Below, piece after piece: positions 34,776 to 45,245 of a DNA stretch of 64,000 nucleotides (within the stretch, counting starts at the first letter, position 1; each line of letters starts with the position of its first letter). Made by a program: the position numbers and the translations under genes. Origin of the DNA: Malania oleifera (lineage: Eukaryota; Streptophyta; Magnoliopsida; Santalales; Ximeniaceae); assembly GCF_029873635.1 (NCBI RefSeq), contig NC_080428.1, forward strand, positions 63,731,957 to 63,795,956. Direction: 5' to 3'. The notes under the pieces are model-generated. The model was not told the origin of the DNA. It searched no databases and worked only from the letters and a program-made list of their open reading frames with translations.

Positions 34776-36230
34776 AATAGGAATAATGAAAAGAACTCAA
34801 CAAAGTAAGAAGTGAAGAAAGCTCCTCTATTTCCTTATCATTACAATTTCTACAAAAATGGAAGTCGCAAGAAACAAGGTCAATATCAACATCATAAACA
34901 AAGAAATAGGTGCATCGTGACACAAAAAGAGATGAAAAAGAGAAGGAGAAACAATAGAAAAAACATTGGTCCACCATCCAGTGATCCTCTCACAAACAAA
35001 CTCAACATTAATTTAGTATAATAAAGAAAAAAGAGAAATACCTGCAAAATGAATTTCCATGGGATTTTCATGAGTCACTATTAACTCCAGTATTAGCATC
35101 CCATACATTTTCTTGCAACACCTCAACCATTTAACTACTAGAGCAATGCTTCTAGATACCAAATTATGAAGACCCAAACCCCTCACTCCCAGACCTCCCT
35201 CTAACCTCCCAACTCACAGGATCGCCTCTCCTCTCACCCAACTCTAATCCTCTCCAAAAATAACTACAACCTAAACCCCAAAAGAGAAAAAACACACTTC
35301 TACCCATCAGTAAGTTTAGAAACCTCAGCAACCATATGTCCCAAAAAATCTCTTCACGCAACGATCACCATCTAAAAGAATTTTAATAAGTTAAAGGCCA
35401 CATTAGCAACCCACAACACACAAGCACAACAAAACAAGATGTCATTTTTGGCTCAAATTAAGAGTACTAAAACTAAACTTTCTGAATTAACCTTGAGCCC
35501 CAAAATTAGACGAAAAAACTGCAGAACAATAAGAATATTACAAGAAGAAGACCTACCATCTTACAAAATAAAACTGTACATGAGCAAACTGTAAGTGTGA
35601 AACAACAAAGATTCCCTTCCTAAACATAACCCTTGAGCATAACCGAAATATCCTAAGCATAACTACAAAAATGGGAAATAGTAGAAGGACACCCACAAAT
35701 GACAAATCTACTCTCTTCATCTGACACCAAACCCTTTCCTAACCAAAACTATACCTAAAAAATTCCTACTAAAGAAGGACAATCTCAAATCCACTCTCTC
35801 CATCTCAAATCCTTCCTAACCAAAACTCTACTAAAAAATTCCAATTCACTATCATAAGCCTTCACTCAAAACACAAAACCTTTCATCTTATTCCTCTAAG
35901 CATCTTCAGAAACCTCATTGGCCAAGCATAGCATCCAAAATTTGTCTACCTCCAACAAAAGCAGATTGAGAACAAGGAATAGTATCCCCTACCACCTCCC
36001 AAGCTTATCAGCAAGAACTTGGGCAAAGATATTATACACACTCGTAATCAAATTAATAGGCTGAAATATCCTCGAAAAGATATGAAAATATTATGTGCAT
36101 CATTTATAACTACCAATAATTGAGCCTTCAGCATCCAATTTTTAACATTCTAAAATATCCCTATAAAAATTCAAATTTCAATAAAAAAAAATTATAAGAT
36201 CCACCGTCTAACCTACACAAACCCTGCAAA

Positions 36231-37199
36231 TTGACTCGCAGCTCTGAAAACAGGAAAGCATAAACTCAAGAAGAGAGAGCCGCCTGGCGCCTTTTCCTTC
36301 GAAGATTCGGAGTCTCCGGGCTTCCTTTTCGTTTATCGTTTCACAGAAATCACTCAAATCAGAATCACAGTTCACACGAATCAGTGAATCACAATCACAC
36401 TTTCGCGTTTCAGCCTTCGGGAGACAGGAATCAGGGATTCAGGGCATTAGGGTTAGGGCAACACCCGTAAACACGCTGCACCGCTGCACGCAGCATGAAC
36501 ACTGGGGTCTAGGGAAATGGGGATTGGGGAAGGCGGGTTTCTGCGGTTCGTCGTTCGGGTTCTGTCGCTTCTGGCTTCTGCCTCTGGTGCCAGGTGGCGG
36601 GCTGGGTTATTAAGTTAGTGGGTAGTAGGGTAGGGTTATATATATATATATATTAAGATAAATGGATTTAGTACGTATCCAACCCAAATCCGTCCACTTC
36701 GTTTATCAAACGGGCCAGGTTCGGGTTGACCTGTTTATAATAGATCATTTTATATTAAATTTGAACCTAATTTAAATGAACAGATCACAAGTCACTCGTT
36801 GAGTTCTGACTCATTTTGTCATCCCGACCAGCTTGGGTCACACAAAAGACAATAAAAGAGACAAATAAGGAAAAATCTCATGATGAATGGTGTAGACTAC
36901 CCTAATTTTTATTAGGTCATCTTAATTGTGAAACCAATTTCCTATTGGTCCTAATTCGAAATCAGTTCAATTCATAATTTGAACGTGAGGTTGTTTAATT
37001 ATATTTGGTTTAACCATCCAACCATGATCATAAGTGCTTACCAAGCTGTTGACCGATTATTTCAAGACCACATCATGATTGGTGTTAGGTTTTTTTGTAA
37101 AATCATTTTGCTTTGTCAAGATTATGGGTTAATTGAAAATTTTTTAAGTGAACTCTCAATCGTAATTCCCATTTGTTTTCTTCTATGAATAAGTCCCGA
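36231..37199. other. GC-rich block and transposon-like end, unassigned
   Basis: The GC-richer stretch at about 36270-36600 resembles in style the blocks inside the two hAT-like elements. It is followed by a (TA)n run (36640-36653) and a segment with GGGCCAGGTTCGGGTTGACC near 36710, like subterminal repeats of hAT relatives. No matching other end was found, so no element is called. Confidence 0.3.
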
Positions 37200-38869
37200 G
37201 CATGCATAACCAAATAAATGTTTCATTAAGTAGGCACGTGCCCAAATCATGAAGTACAGGGATATTTTGGGAAATACAATACAATATAGGGAGTTGCAGC
37301 GAAATACAATACAATAGTGGAGATACTGAAATATAGGAAAATATCGTACATGCAAGGGAAATATAGGGAAATAAAAATCAAATCAAAATCTTTAGTTAAG
37401 CTCGTGGGGAAGAAAAGACTAATTTGACCTTGCCTAAACCAACCCTATAAATAGGGAGTCTCGCACAAAGCACAGTTAGGGGGGGAATTGAGTAATTGAT
37501 AGACAATGGAGCAATTGGGACACATAATTGATCAATTGACACACAATTGAGCAATTAAGAGATAGACTTAAGAGACTAAGAGAAAAATTGCAGACTAACA
37601 GTAAGAAGGATAGAAGCCGAGAGAAAGGGGTCTCTAAAGAAACATCCAAGTAGCAGCAATCCTGCAAAGGCTCTCAAACCACTCCATCTAAAAAAGGCAC
37701 CCCACGGTGCCTACGTTTAGAACTCAGAAGCCCCCAAAAGGACCCCTCGACGGACACCTACAGACTCATAAACAGGAAAAGAAGACCAGAGGAGAGGAAG
37801 ACAAAAGGTAAAACAAAATGGCTATTCCTTTCTAAACTACATGCAAAAATGTGATAGACTGCATATGAGACTCTGAATGCAGGATTCCAAACCCAATTTT
37901 TGGATTTGAGTACCACTGAACTTCAACACTGACTCAGCCCTCACTGAACCCTGCATTCAGGCAAACCCCGGCCTAGCCTAGCCCACCATTGAACTGGATT
38001 TCTTTAAACCCAGGAACCCAGACTCAAACCTCAACCGTGAACCAGATTCCCTGAAAGAACCCCTCTAAACTGAGCCCTGACCTAGACTCGATTGAACCCT
38101 AAAATCTAAATCGTGACTTAAAGTAGACCCCTTTCGAATAAAACTCCTGAAGCCCAAACATGTTTTAAATTAACCCAAGCCCAAACCCATTTTTAAATAC
38201 CCAGGACCACTAACTTTTTAAAACCCAAGCCCATTTATTTTAAAACTCCCAAAGCCCAAGCGTGTTTTAAATTAACCCAAGCCCGAATTGTTTTAAAAAA
38301 CTAAGCCCATTTTTTTAAGACCCAAGCCCATGTTCTAAAACCCCTGAGGCCCAAACACTATTTAAACTCCCAGGCCCATTAGTTTTAAAAACCCAAGCCC
38401 ATTTTGTTTAAGACTCGAACCCATGTTTTAAAATAAGACCCGAGGCCCAATTGTTTTAAAATAAAAATCAAAGCCCATCATTTAAAACCGAGCCCAATAC
38501 GTGTCAAGCCCAATATGCCTACTCGGGCCTAACCGAGTCCACACAACCCCATGAGTTGACTCGTGCGAGTCAAACCTATTGCAACCCACAGAGTTAGGGT
38601 TCGGACGAGTCAACTCGTCCCTAAACCCTAACAGATCTAAAACCCTAGGACCATTTGAATACAAGCACTTGATAGCAAATCATGCACACAATCACACACA
38701 GAATAACAAATAGGTCAATCAAGGTGATACTTATCTGCTGCGTGATCGAACCGAACAGACCCGCTCATTAGATCTAGCACTAAACTCCACCATTAGAACG
38801 CCCACTGGCTTTGATTGTTCGCCATGGTGAAGATGAACACACTAAGGCTTCAGTTTAACACATTGAGAG
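37200..38869. other. LTR-like region with TATA box and degenerate AAGCCCA repeats
   Basis: CCCTATAAATAGGGAG at 37443-37458 resembles an LTR promoter on the plus strand. A short hairpin, GGCACCCCACGGTGCC, lies near 37696. From about 38150 to 38500 the motif AAGCCCA, with runs of T and A between copies, recurs ten or more times at irregular 25-40 base spacing. No coding sequence. Probably the LTR or leader of a Gypsy element whose body is not here. Confidence 0.4.
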
Positions 38870-39045
38870 TGTAACGCCCCAACCTGGGTCTGTTAGGGAG
38901 CATTGCGTCTCTCCTCCTCCACTTAGACCAGACAACAAGGGGCGGGTCTTATCGAACTAATGACTAACCCCACAGACCAGCATTTTAGTAACCTGGAAAA
39001 TAATAATAAAAAAATAAAATAAATTAATTAAATTAACAAGTAAAA

Positions 39046-39079
<34 letters not shown>

Positions 39080-39209
39080 TAAGTTATTATGATATATATG
39101 TAATATATAAAAAGTTGTACAAGCTTCTCCAAGAAGCTTTGCTTCAATTAGCAAGTTATTATAATATTAATATATATATAATTGTACAAGCCTCCCTAGG
39201 AAGCCCCAT

Positions 39210-39254
<45 letters not shown>

Positions 39255-39754
39255 ATTCCAGGCCAATTTTACGCCGAATCGACAAACCGAAGCTACCACG
39301 ACGCTCCTGACGAAGTTCTCTACAAGTCTGCCAGAGCGGATCGTCAGGGAAACGAAGTTGGATTTCATCCCAAATCCAAGGTAAGATTTTATACTCAATA
39401 TTTGGATTTTTGACAGTTGAAGAAAATGATATACGCATAAAAATACTGAACTTTAATATTGAAAATTTTCATTTTCAGGGGTGTTAGTTGGGAACAGTGG
39501 GAATTATCCCTAAGTTGAGGTAAGGCTTTCTAAGCTAAATTTGACTTTGTGGTAGTTATAGAAAATGTTGTACGTAAGAAAATATTGAACTTTAATTCTG
39601 CAAGTTTTCGTTTCCAGGGTTGTTGAGTTAGGAACCCTACAGGTGCAGGGAAGATTTTCTTAGAGGCTTTGCAGGAATCAGGTAAGGGGATAAACTAAGC
39701 TAGTTTTTTTTGAGAAAATGTATGTATATATATTTAGCATCTGATTTGCGAAAA

Positions 39755-39793
<39 letters not shown>

Positions 39794-41687
39794 CATATGA
39801 TTGAATATGGGAAAATCTGTTTGTGTGGCATGAGTATAAAATGTATAAGATACTGTTTCTGGAAATGTGAATGATATGGATTTTTATGATGGAAAATCGG
39901 CCTACGAGCCGAGATTTTTATATGATTTGCTAGCGTACGAGTCGTGCTATGTGGATATGATTTGTCGGTGTATGGGCCGTGCTATGTGGATATGATTTGC
40001 CGGTGTACGGGCCAAGCTATGATAAAATATGTAATACCGGCCTACGGGCCGATGATTTTCATAATATATGTATATGTGCAAAATGATATGGTTAATGTGA
40101 AAATTAATGATATGAGATATCCATGTATCACAATTTTAGTATATGTATATGATATCAGAACCTGGTTGGCTTGGTTTAGGCTAACACTTGCACGGTACCA
40201 TTGCTATGTGTCCATAGTCTTCGTGATCATGATATTTGTGTTAACGCCGCTGTACGGAGTGGTGTGAGATTGGATGGTTGATGTGATTTATAAGAAGTGT
40301 GCTGATTGCCCCTGGTGTACGAACTAGGTTTGGTAGACCCATCGGACCTACAGACTACTGTTTAACTTGGCAGTAGTCGGCCAACCATTGTCAGGTCCCG
40401 CCTTCGAGCCACACAACCCAGTCATGTGGGGGTAATAAATGACAACAGTCAGCTAACCTGCTAGGAATGTTTTTATGTTATTATTATTATATGAGATGAA
40501 ATATGATTATGAAAAATACAGTATGTTCTGCCATGTTTTGATGGTATATGTATGTTTTCCCAGATTTGATAAACAGTACTGAACATATTATGTATGGTAT
40601 ATGTTGAACACAGAATACTCATGTTGCCACATACTAGTATTAGTTTATTTCCCTTACTGAGAGGTGTCTCATCCCTAAATTTTAAAAACTTTTCAGGAGC
40701 CCCTAATAGGAGAACGGGAAAAGCCCCGCTGATCTAGAGCGGTTTATCTGCCCTTTTTGAAGGGTAAGTTTTTGGTAAGGATAGTATGGTTTTGTAGGAA
40801 TTGTCCCTAGATTTCATTTTTGGGATGTATATATGGAAGTACAGTGATTGTAGTAACTCTAGTATATTGTGATGTATGATATGATGGTATATATATTTTC
40901 TACTGCTTAGGCTTCCGTTTTGTGCTCTGATGTATCCTTGGTACCTACAAGTCCAGGTGGTTTATGATCTGCTGAGTTGGAATATGTGACGTTGATTTTG
41001 TTATTATTATTATTTTTTAAAAATACGTGGAAATTAAGCAGGTCGTGACAAGCATATGTCCTTTTTTTGCGTGTTTTGTCCTCACTCACACACTTCCTGA
41101 GAAAACTTCCCAAAAGGTCACCCATCCCAAGATTAGTTTAAGCCAAGCACGTTTAACCGTGGAGTTCTTATGGGAAGGCTCTCGAAAAGAAAGGTGCACC
41201 TTGTTGATATGGGTAGTAACATCTAATCCTTTTAAGTATCTCTACCACGGGGTATCACATTCTCCCCCACTTATAGAACCCAACGTCCTCATTGCAAACC
41301 CACATTTCCAAACCTAGGCGATGTGAATCTTATCACACTTCCGGCTGGGTAATTGCTCTGATACCATTTTGTAACGCCCCAACCTGTATCTGTCAGGGAG
41401 CACTACGTCTCTCCTCCTCCACCTGGACTAGACAACAGGGGAGCGGACCTTATCGGACTAATGACTGACCCCATAGACGAACATGTGTTCTTTTCAGTGT
41501 GTTTTGTCCTCACTCACACATTTCCTAAGAAAACTTCCTAGAAGATCACTCATCCCAAGATTACTCCATGCCAAGCACGCTTAACTGTGGAGTTCTTATG
41601 GGAAGGCTCTTGAAAAGAAAGATGCACCTTGTTGATATGGGTAGTAACATCTAATTCTTTTAAGTCTTTCTTCCACGGGGTATCACA
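38870..41687 (-). mobile_element. TRIM with 318-bp LTRs, split by a solo LTR
   Basis: The 5' LTR (minus) is 41687-41370, 318 bp, TGTGATACCCC to GGGGCGTTACA. Next come a primer-binding site AAATGGTATCAGAGC (41369-41355), an internal region of only about 110 bp, and a purine tract AGTGGGGGAGAA (41271-41260). The 3' LTR is 41259-41056 plus 38983-38870, which again adds to 318 bp once the inserted solo LTR and one copy of its duplication are removed. Flanks GAGAG and AAGAG match at 4 of 5. The LTRs agree at roughly 85-88 percent by eye. Noncoding. Confidence 0.88.
38984..41050 (+). mobile_element. Tekay/Del-type Ty3/Gypsy solo LTR inside the TRIM
   Basis: Solo LTR of 2067 bp ending GGTCGTGACA, flanked by a perfect 5-bp duplication AGCAT (38979-38983, 41051-41055). 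Content follows the Tekay/Del LTR plan seen elsewhere here: an AT-rich start, a CT microsatellite (39213-39251), alternating acceptor-like and AGGTAAG-like sites (39374-39680), and the block CTTACTGAGAGGTGTCTC (40654-40671). No internal genes remain, consistent with LTR-LTR recombination. Confidence 0.85.
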
Positions 41688-42143
41688 AAGAGAGGAGCTG
41701 TAAAACAGGAGTTAAGATCTCTGGTTTTTTAGAGCAGAAAGGCATAAGGCCAGGGTTTTTGGATTCTCGAAAGAGTATAGGGTTTCAGTGGGATGTAATA
41801 CGAAGATCTGAACCGAGTTTTTCAGATTGTTCGCGGAAACAAAAAGGGAGAGAGGGTGTTTGACTTTAGGGATTCGAGAGGAAAAGGAAAAAGGAGAGTT
41901 TCCAAGAGAGAAAAGAGAGCTTCTGCGTGAAGATAGAGAGAAAGCGATTAAGAAAATGGTCCAAAAATGAAAAAATGGCTCTTATATGTCCAATTCTGAG
42001 GCCATAGGAATGCGACACATGCCGCACTGTCTACCACTCATTAAAGGGGCTATGAGGCCTTATCCCTGCCGTCCGAGTTGTGCTTATTTACAATGATTGA
42101 AATCCTGCTATGTCATTAATTCGAGTCACATAGAATCACCACC
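41688..42143. other. unassigned repeat-like DNA between two insertions
   Basis: Purine-rich sequence without an open frame of note. It continues the sequence interrupted at 38869 and is in turn interrupted at 42144. It may belong to an older LTR, not identified. Confidence 0.35.
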
Positions 42144-44087
42144 TGTAATGCCCCGACCCGCCATATGGGCCCAAGGCGCTGCTTTAGTGACGTCCATGTA
42201 CCTGATACCATCTCATAACAATAAACATGCAGAGGAAGTAATGAAACATTCTCTATATATACATTACCAGAGTTCTAAGTTCTTTCATACATAAAGGTTT
42301 CCCAAACATCCATATTACAATCCAACCCAAAACCGAACAACTAGTTCTGTCCAACAACCATAATATATATCCATTAACTTACAACATAACTTACATACAC
42401 ATGAAATCACATAGATCTTCCCAAAAAGACTATTCTAACTTTCACCCCCCTGATGCTGCTAAGCACGATACCTGTTATTCCCTGAAAATATTATTTGTAT
42501 ATTGGGGTGAGACACTTCTCAGTAAGGGTGATCAAGTTAAAATTAGTGTGTGGGCAGCATGCATTAGTGTTTACAAAAAACATTCATTCTTCATATAACC
42601 GAAAATAATTGTCTTTACATCATATGTACTTATACAGTTGAAAATACTCGTTTTATTTTCCTGACATAAACAGTTCATTAATTACATAACATCATTTACA
42701 TAAAATATACAGATATGCATAAAAGACACCTCCTAGGACTAACCGCCATGTATAAACCCTTGTGGTTAGGGTTGTGCTACCTGAAGGCTAGACTAAGCCT
42801 GGGGTGATCAACCCAGACAAAGTCAAACATACATTCGCATCTGACACTGCCCACGCCAAGCATCCGCAATTTCTTGCATGCTTCGATTGCCCTACCATGT
42901 CTTGAAAGTCCAAGCTTCCAGGTCAGGTACACCCTCTACCAAGACTAATCGACTAAAACCACCCACACCACTCTTGCAATATAGTGTGGGCGCACATGGC
43001 CACATATATAAATCCTAGCAACGGTACCGTGCTCATAACATAATGGTCCTCAAGGTTCCTAAAGCATATCGTGCAATTTAAGTAATAAAAAATCATATTT
43101 TATATTCATTTCATATAAAACCTGTCATTTAAAACCTTTAGCCATCGGCCATCATATAAAACTCTACTCACAGCCATTAAACATAATCCTGGCCCTCACG
43201 GCCGTAAACATTATCATGGCCCTCGTGGCCATAAACATAATCCTGTATTTTCATAAACAGTTCCAGTATTTCACAAACATTCATCATTTTGGTTACAAAG
43301 GAATGCATACATATCATTTGCCTGCCACACAATTTCCTATACTGTTAGAGTACCACTTTACCTAAAAGCTTAAACTGTTAGGTTTTGGGCCAACAATGTA
43401 TATCAAGCTTTAACTCTCCCCCGCATGTGTAGCCCGACAACACATGGAGAGATAAACATATGATAAATAGCACCCATAATAAGGAATGCAATTTTTTTTT
43501 TTAAATTGCGGGCAACAAGACTAGAACCCAGGACCTCCTGGTAACTAGGCTCTAATACCATGTTAGATTACCACTTCACCTAAAAGCTTAACCTCCTGGT
43601 AATCAGACTCTGATACCATGTTAGATTACTACTTTACCTAAAAGGTTAAACTGTTAGGTTGTGGACCAACAATGTATATCAAGCTTTAACATGTACTTTG
43701 AATATAGCTTGTAGGTAACCAAGAAAATATAACATATACAGTTTAAAACATAAAACCTAGCTTCCCACCATTCGTTTATATTGAAAATATCATAACATAT
43801 ATCCTAGGTTTGAAAACGAATCCTTTAAACAGTTGGTTTTAGAAATCTCAACTGAAAACATAAATATACTTACGTCATAAACATTTCAAATGGTTCAATT
43901 TCATTAAAAAGTTGACTTAACTTAATCCCCTTACCTATTTTCCTGAAAACAACCTGAGACGCTCGAAAATCGAATCCTAACTTTTTCCCGAAATCAAGAA
44001 TCTACTCCGCTAGGATTGTAGATGTTCGCTCCCTGGTCATCGTGGTAACTTTTGATTGACGATTCAGGTGACGAACGGCGAAGAAAC

Positions 44088-44131
<44 letters not shown>

Positions 44132-44452
44132 GCTTTCTTAATGAAGAAGCAAACAAAAATCCTATTTATAGACTCTTGACCCGGTCAAATTCATCACTGA
44201 AGTGGCACATTCTTCGACGAGCTACAGAAGGTCGTTCATCGACAAAAGAAGGGCTTCATTGATGAACCCTAAACTTGATATTTTTAGTCGTTATGAATTT
44301 CTTCATCGACGAGACTCTAAATTTTGGTGCTGAAACACCTAAGAGCCTTCGTCAACGAGAACCTGGACCTCATTTACGAAGCTTGTTGTTCTACTTTTGA
44401 AATATTCCTTTCTTATTTAATTTTCCTTATTTTTCTAGTTTGGGTCTCTACA
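42144..44452 (-). mobile_element. Tekay/Del-type Ty3/Gypsy solo LTR, interrupted by a TRIM
   Basis: Read on the minus strand it starts TGTAGAGACCCAAAC (44452) and ends GGGGCATTACA (42144). Flanks CCACC and TCACC match at 4 of 5. It carries a GA microsatellite (44091-44127), a TCGACGA-rich segment (44205-44365) and the conserved block CTTACTGAGAAGTGTCTC (42526-42509, minus). About 1.96 kb without the TRIM. No internal genes, so a solo LTR. Confidence 0.75.
43343..43691 (-). mobile_element. very small TRIM with 73-bp LTRs
   Basis: LTRs at 43343-43415 and 43619-43691, 73 bp each: on the plus strand TGTTAGA to GCTTTAAC. On the minus strand the primer-binding site ATGGTATCAGAGTC directly follows the right LTR, and a purine tract GGGGGAGA precedes the left one. 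The inner region repeats the LTR edge and primer site (43552-43590), giving a partial third LTR end. Flanks TATAC and TGTAC match at 4 of 5. Total 349 bp, noncoding. Confidence 0.82.
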
Positions 44453-45077
44453 TCACCTTAATGGCCAACACGTAGCCTCCATATGTCATCCTAACACTCT
44501 CCTCTGCAGGCTTTACTAAGAATACGTAACGTGTTCTCAACTGGAGATGACACGTGGCTTGGCCTTTGACCCGGATCATTTCCCCATTTGAGTGGTTGAC
44601 CCTCACTAAATTGGTTTGAACCAGTTCTCTTGTATTTCCTTATTTATTTTTCTTATTATATTATTTAAAAATTCAAAAAAAATATGAAAAATCACAAAAA
44701 ATTCAAGAAAAATTCTAAAAAATATATATATTTTTGAGGTCATAAAATTGTTTTACACCTTTTCCATCCAGAAAAATAGAAAATGGTCCCCAAAACCTCC
44801 CAAATTTTTTTAAAAAATCTTATTTAATAGTTAGAAAAATTTTATAATTTTTAAATAAATCTGGGAGTTTATTTTCATAAAATATTTTCTCGATTTTTAT
44901 CCCTATGATGTCAAAAAGGGCACGAGCTTCTTAAGCCTTACATGTCCTAGTTTTGAGGGATGTTTTACTATACTTTATACTTTGTAAATATTTGTGAGGT
45001 CTATTTATTTGCATGTACATTAATATTTTGTTTATTCACAAAGGAATAAAATAAAAAGACTATTAAATTTAGTTTGT
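44453..45077. other. unassigned AT-rich DNA
   Basis: Continues the sequence interrupted at 42143, then becomes AT-rich. No gene or element end is recognised before the LTR start at 45078. Confidence 0.35.
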
Positions 45078-45245
45078 AACGACCCCAAAAATAATATGCA
45101 TGGAAGTGTAAAAAAATAAATAAAAATAATAATAAATTAAATAATTATTATTAATAATTAAATAATATTATATATATGTTAAGATTGAAGGATCAGGAAG
45201 AATCCTGATCCTTCTTTAGGAAATGAAATCAACCTTATTGACCCT

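Larger units (their letters stand above)
30207..36230 (-). mobile_element. L1-clade LINE, 5'-truncated, split by a Copia insertion
   Basis: Non-LTR retrotransposon on the minus strand. The upstream part (about 36230-34626) has reverse-transcriptase traces, including PINLITSVYNIFAQVLADKL at about 36060-36000, and LGERRGDPVSWEV at about 35265-35225. The downstream part (30894-30207) has a zinc-binding RT tail like LPMCVLCHASGEAH near 30700-30650. It ends in a 20-base poly(A) (plus-strand T run at 30207-30226). Frames are broken by several stops and shifts, so it is dead. The 5' boundary near 36230 is approximate. A target duplication could not be matched. Confidence 0.8.

Noticed and set aside
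36231-36850. third hAT-like element
   Set aside because: The style of the GC block and the GGTTCGGGT-type repeat is suggestive, but no inverted end pair or target duplication could be found.
38150-38500. CRISPR-like spaced repeats
   Set aside because: The AAGCCCA units are short, imperfect and irregularly spaced in plant nuclear DNA. This is not a CRISPR array.
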